Below are positions 60,465 through 64,000 of a DNA stretch of 64,000 nucleotides, piece after piece. This stretch comes from Paramarasmius palmivorus (Eukaryota; Basidiomycota; Agaricomycetes; Agaricales; Marasmiaceae): contig JAYKXP010000069.1 in the NCBI GenBank assembly GCA_037176845.1, positions 1-64,000 of the forward strand, in the 5' to 3' direction. The notes under the pieces were generated by a model that was not told the DNA's origin, made no database searches, and was given only the letters and a program-made list of their open reading frames with translations. Positions within the stretch are counted from its first letter, which is position 1. Each line of letters begins with the position of its first letter. A program made the position numbers and the translations under genes.

Positions 60465-61245
60465 CACCTTTCTATGCCTACCAAGATGAATGCGTTGAAG
60501 GAGGTGGTCGTTTTGAGAAGAGAAGCGCTGGCGGCAGGACACTTCCACTTTGACCACCACCTCTTGTTCATCCAGTGTGACGTCAAGGTTCTCAATTCAC
60601 CATACATGCATCTTATCCGACCTCACCATAGGTACGTCTCTCTCAACCTACATACCTGGTAGCACGCTCAGCCCATCTCTCAGGGCAACACCACGCATCA
60701 TGTCTTTGTCCTCGATACCCCAACTTCCTTCGGTGCTCAGAGTAGGGATTTTGCAGGCTGAGTAAATAAAGAAAAGGTGTGTTTTCATCCCTTTGCTTCA
60801 TTTCTTGCTCTCACAACATCATCACCACCTAGACCTTGACCAGCCTCAATATCGGGATTCAGATGCGCATCCCCCAGCCTCGGTCACCCTACGACGTCAA
60901 AATCCTCAATCTTCGACACATGCATCGCTCTATTCCCTCCCTACCTGCACTAGAATCGAAAGCTACATTGCACTCCCACTCCAGAGCCCACACCGCCTCT
61001 CCGTTCTTCCTATTTTGGCACTACCTCAATACTGCGCTCTGTATCCCAGCCTACCAAACTCAACCTCCCACACCTATACCCACACACTGGGCATAACCAC
61101 AGCTCCTGCCCATCCGACCCAGCACTCTCCGCCGCTACTGCCAACGACTTCACACCTACGCTTATTACCAAACCTAAACCCAAGCCCCGAGAACTCAAAA
61201 AATGATTACGCACGCAGGTATCCAAGTCGGGGGTGTCGATAAAGA
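60465..61245 (+). pseudogene. L block with P-type X and Y' exons, facing the 3' end of gene D
   Basis: The L block is at 60465-60565. The X exon (60674 on) reads HHVFVLDTPTSFGAQSRDFA and stops. The Y' exon after CACCTAG (60833) is open to 61242 (LDQPQYRDSDAHPPASVTLR to NDYARRYPSRGCR), the only open Y' copy. X and Y' cannot be joined without crossing the X stop. Confidence 0.45.
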
Positions 61246-61545
61246 TGGATCACGGGCTATTGGAGCTTCTGGGGATGTGGGTCTTGACCAAAGGGTGACA
61301 GCTTGGATTTGCGTGCACAGACGGGAACAACTACACCACCTCAGCGTGGATACGAGTCGCCTTGTATGCCATTCACAATTTTCGTCTGCTGTGCCGGCAG
61401 GTATACAAACTGTTTTTACACTACTTAGAAGGCGTATGCATGATAATTAGGCCAATCAAAATAATCAAAATAGATTAATGCAACACAGAACATTATAGGA
61501 ACGTAAACAAGAATGTTGAACTATGTAACATTTCAGTGCACCACC

Positions 61546-63776
61546 TCAATCAACATCTGCAATATCTGGTGAATCTGAGCACAGGCTATCCTGGCTTGAT
61601 GATGTCCTTGCATGGCCCAAAAACAACAAGCGGTATGCGCGGATCCATCGCATCCTCTCCTTGAATTCCGATGGGAGAGTAGATGGCTGGGCTGACTCGT
61701 TGCTGGTATTAATAGCCAAGGGCTCGTCATCTAGAGAACGTTCTATGTAAGAGTGGTGTATCAGAAGAAGTACAGGGTGCTCACCTTTGTCTTCAATCTC
61801 CTCAAATTGCGTGTTACGACCAACCACCTCAAGAATTGTATGCCCAAGAGATTGGGCCAGATCCAACGACAAGGGGTCAAACCCTTCATGACGATTGAGC
61901 ATCTTGATCGCATCATGGGCGTCGCGATCCCACCAATTATGCCATACTCGGATGTCAATCCTGAACGACGGAAGGCCCAACCTCCGTCGCTCATCCTCTG
62001 ACATCTCCCCTTTCCCAGCGGAGTTGTACGACCAATAGTAGCTCCTCCCTCCCAGCCAATCATCCCACTCGTTCTCGTCATCGGAGGGGCGGGGGACAGG
62101 TCGGATGAAGAGGTATATCGGGGTGTCAGTGGGGGTGTCAGGGGGTGTATGTGATCCTTCCTCGTCCTGTTCACATTCAAACCAAAGGTAAAACTCTTGC
62201 AGGATAGCTGGTATACATCAATCAGTACCAGCACTCTGACAAGAACCACAATAAACTCACAATACTCCCCCCATTCACCCTCTTCAATCCCAAGCTGGCT
62301 GAAAATCCCATGTGCCTGCAACACCCATGAATCCACAAAGGAACCCCACACACCCCCAGGCTGCAAATTGTAATATAACCTAAATGACTCAATGCTGGCA
62401 ATGTCTGCTGGCATCAACATAAACCTATACCCCCAATCAGCCCAAATAACCACTTTGACACCATTTCAAATGCACCTCACTGATCTATCATGCATCACGA
62501 GCATGTTTTCTCGCATAGCATCCAGTACACGAAACTGCTCCTTCCAGGGGTAGTAATACCATTGATCTCTGTCTCCCGGGTAGCGTGTGATAACCTCTCG
62601 AGTTGTTCTGTGGTAAATTGTGCCAGGGAGAGATGAGAGGATGTGTTCGGTGTCTTTGTTGTTGGGCCACTCTGGGGTTGCTCTGCTGGACCGGCGGATT
62701 CCGTCGATGATATTGTGTACAGGAAGAATTCCAATGAGGTATTGGAAAAGAGTGCTGGTGTTGTTGTAGGTCTGGAGGTCGAGGGAATGATGATCGCTAC
62801 TAGGAAGTTCAAGAGTTGCCCCTGCCCAGACCCGGTAAAAGGTGGTGGAGGAATCCTTGACATACGGCCCTTTGCATAGCATGCCGGAGTTTGGTTCGAC
62901 CCATAATTCACGAAGGAGCTAAAACCTTGACATGAGTATCAAAAGTTTCTTCAAGATGGGTGGGCGCACTGTTTTGGGATCTATTCCTTGCACTAGGCTA
63001 GCCTATAGAAGGGAGATGTTTATCACAATACGTAGAGATAAAACTAGGACATACATAGCTGAAATATGTTTGTAAAAGTGTCGAGAACCTATTTCGTTCA
63101 AATACATGGGACACCGGCACGAGTGCTGTAGACAAGTCAGCACAATCTTACCATGAGGGTAGTGCTCTTCTTACCGTCATAGAATACAAGTGAGGGTATA
63201 GCGTTCGAGCTACTGTATCCAAAAAGCTGGACATAGTTGATATTCCTGAAATATGAACTGTGAGCTTTGAAAGACACATAATCAGCTGGCTAACTTGACA
63301 GCAGAGAAGGCCTTTAGATCTTGCTTATAGACCTATATGAATAGAGAGCAGTCAGCGCCGGTGAATATGGGAATGAGAAGCAACCTCGCCTGAACAGCGT
63401 CGGAACCTGTGTACTGAACATGTAAAAACTCTTCTTCCTTGTCTTCACCGCGAATGGTAGCAGCATGAATGATTCGATGGGCGTCCAATTTTTTCCAGCC
63501 CCTGTTGTCCACTACACTCTCTGCGATCTTCCGCCTGAGCCGTATATTCCCCGTTTTGAGTTCTTGATACTGAAGCATGTATTTCAGCATTATGAACACA
63601 ACCAGAATTCGTTGACATACCTGAGCTAGAGTCTCCAACTGTCCCTCTTGGCTCGGATCCATGAGATGTAGCGAACCTCTTCGGGCAGCACCTAAGCCAT
63701 GATTGTGCTGATTACCCGAAACAACTGAAAAGGTTCCGCCACTAATAGTAATATGGGAACATCCCTCGAACGACAT
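61546..63776 (-). CDS. Paralog D of the GNQHN-type family, 591 aa
   Basis: Exons: 63621-63776, 63390-63569, 63295-63332, 63175-63245, 63055-63125, 62970-63002, 62476-62918, 62261-62424, 61785-62207 and 61546-61742, 1776 nt with an open frame to TGA. It starts MSFEGCSHITISGGTFSVVS then GNQHNHG. Conserved blocks: NIRLRRKIAE, RIIHAATIRGEDKEEEFLHV, YVQLFGYSSSN, PVSHVFERNRFS, LRELWVEPNSG, YYYPWKEQFR, YLFIRPVPRPS and VWHNWWDRDAHDAIKML. Intron 2 begins GC (CAG/GCGAGG) where C has GTGAGC. The C-terminal exon is unrelated to those of A and C and ends in a Ser/Asp-rich tail (SDSPDIADVD). Strong similarity to C continues into introns and upstream DNA, indicating a recent duplication. Function unknown. 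Confidence 0.82.
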
Positions 63777-63839
63777 GGGGAAGATGGTGGTTGAGGGTTA
63801 AGGTGCGCCAGTGCGTGTAGAACGCATGTTCACCTCAAA

Positions 63840-63855
63840 GCTGTTCCCACACAGC
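63840..63855 (-). promoter_or_regulatory. Conserved leader hairpin upstream of gene D
   Basis: GCTGTTCCCACACAGC, as before gene C and at the same distance from the ATG. Confidence 0.4.
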
Positions 63856-63906
63856 AGTCGGACGTTGAGCGCGTGAATGATTGATATCGATTAGAACTGA
63901 ATGGGA

Positions 63907-63930
63907 GTGAGTCATGCCGCACGGCGAACA
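63907..63930 (-). promoter_or_regulatory. Shared upstream element of the A-D family (gene D copy)
   Basis: Coding strand: GCCGTGCGGC then ATGACTCAC, 131 bp upstream of the ATG. Confidence 0.55.
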
Positions 63931-64000
63931 TAAAAAATATCACTTACAGCGTCTGTGGATAGCTTCGAACAAGCGCCTCGAGATCATGATAAACAATCAC

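Noticed and set aside
6000..64000. Mating-type locus with pheromone genes (many small ORFs)
   Set aside because: No CaaX ends, no STE3-like seven-helix receptor and no homeodomain motif (WFxNxR) could be found.

Overview
This window looks like nuclear DNA of a mushroom-forming basidiomycete (Agaricomycetes). The evidence is dense spliceosomal introns of about 40-60 nt with GT..YAG borders, no operons or Shine-Dalgarno sites, and proteins whose N-terminus (a glycine-rich SHVTISGGTFS-like stretch followed by GNQHN) I associate with lineage-expanded agaric families of the NLR-like kind. I infer the lineage from these features; I could not run a search.

Region 1 (1-5100) looks like the 3' part of a long LTR retrotransposon. 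A 17-bp polypurine-tract-like sequence occurs twice (3-19 and 3208-3224). Between the copies a complete ten-exon gene runs on the minus strand (407-2687, 590 aa). It has a Cys cluster, an acidic tract and a basic nuclear-type signal. The second tract is followed by a candidate LTR (about 3226-5100) with four hairpin-forming tandem repeats. The 7-mer CTAGACG is strongly enriched here and almost absent afterwards.

Region 2 (about 6000-64000) is a mosaic of segmental duplications. Four paralogous genes on the minus strand (A 14755-16952, B 31904-34093, C 45126-47402, D 61546-63776) appear intact, encoding 576, 587, 603 and 591 aa. Exons 3 to 8 have identical lengths in all four. All four share an upstream element made of TGACTCA next to a GCCG..CGGC palindrome. 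C and D are the most recent duplicates, and their similarity extends into flanking DNA.

The rest is filled by at least sixteen copies of a short block, called L here. From it two gene types diverge: P on the L-forward strand and M on the other. Five roughly full L-to-L units of about 3 kb, or 2 kb when deleted, lie at 6.2-9.3, 20.4-23.5, 28.5-31.5, 37.7-39.7 and 57.5-60.5 kb. Most copies keep splice sites but carry stops and frameshifts, so they are annotated as pseudogenes. In four places (13.8, 31.5, 44.1, 60.5 kb) an L/P block lies next to the 3' end of one of genes A-D. Two further degenerate families (F2 and F3 here) occupy most of the remaining space.

A 723-bp non-autonomous hAT-type element with 8-bp target duplications lies at 24445-25167. 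I saw no convincing rRNA, tRNA or CRISPR feature. Apart from the five larger genes, which have unbroken reading frames across all inferred introns, every coding call is tentative.
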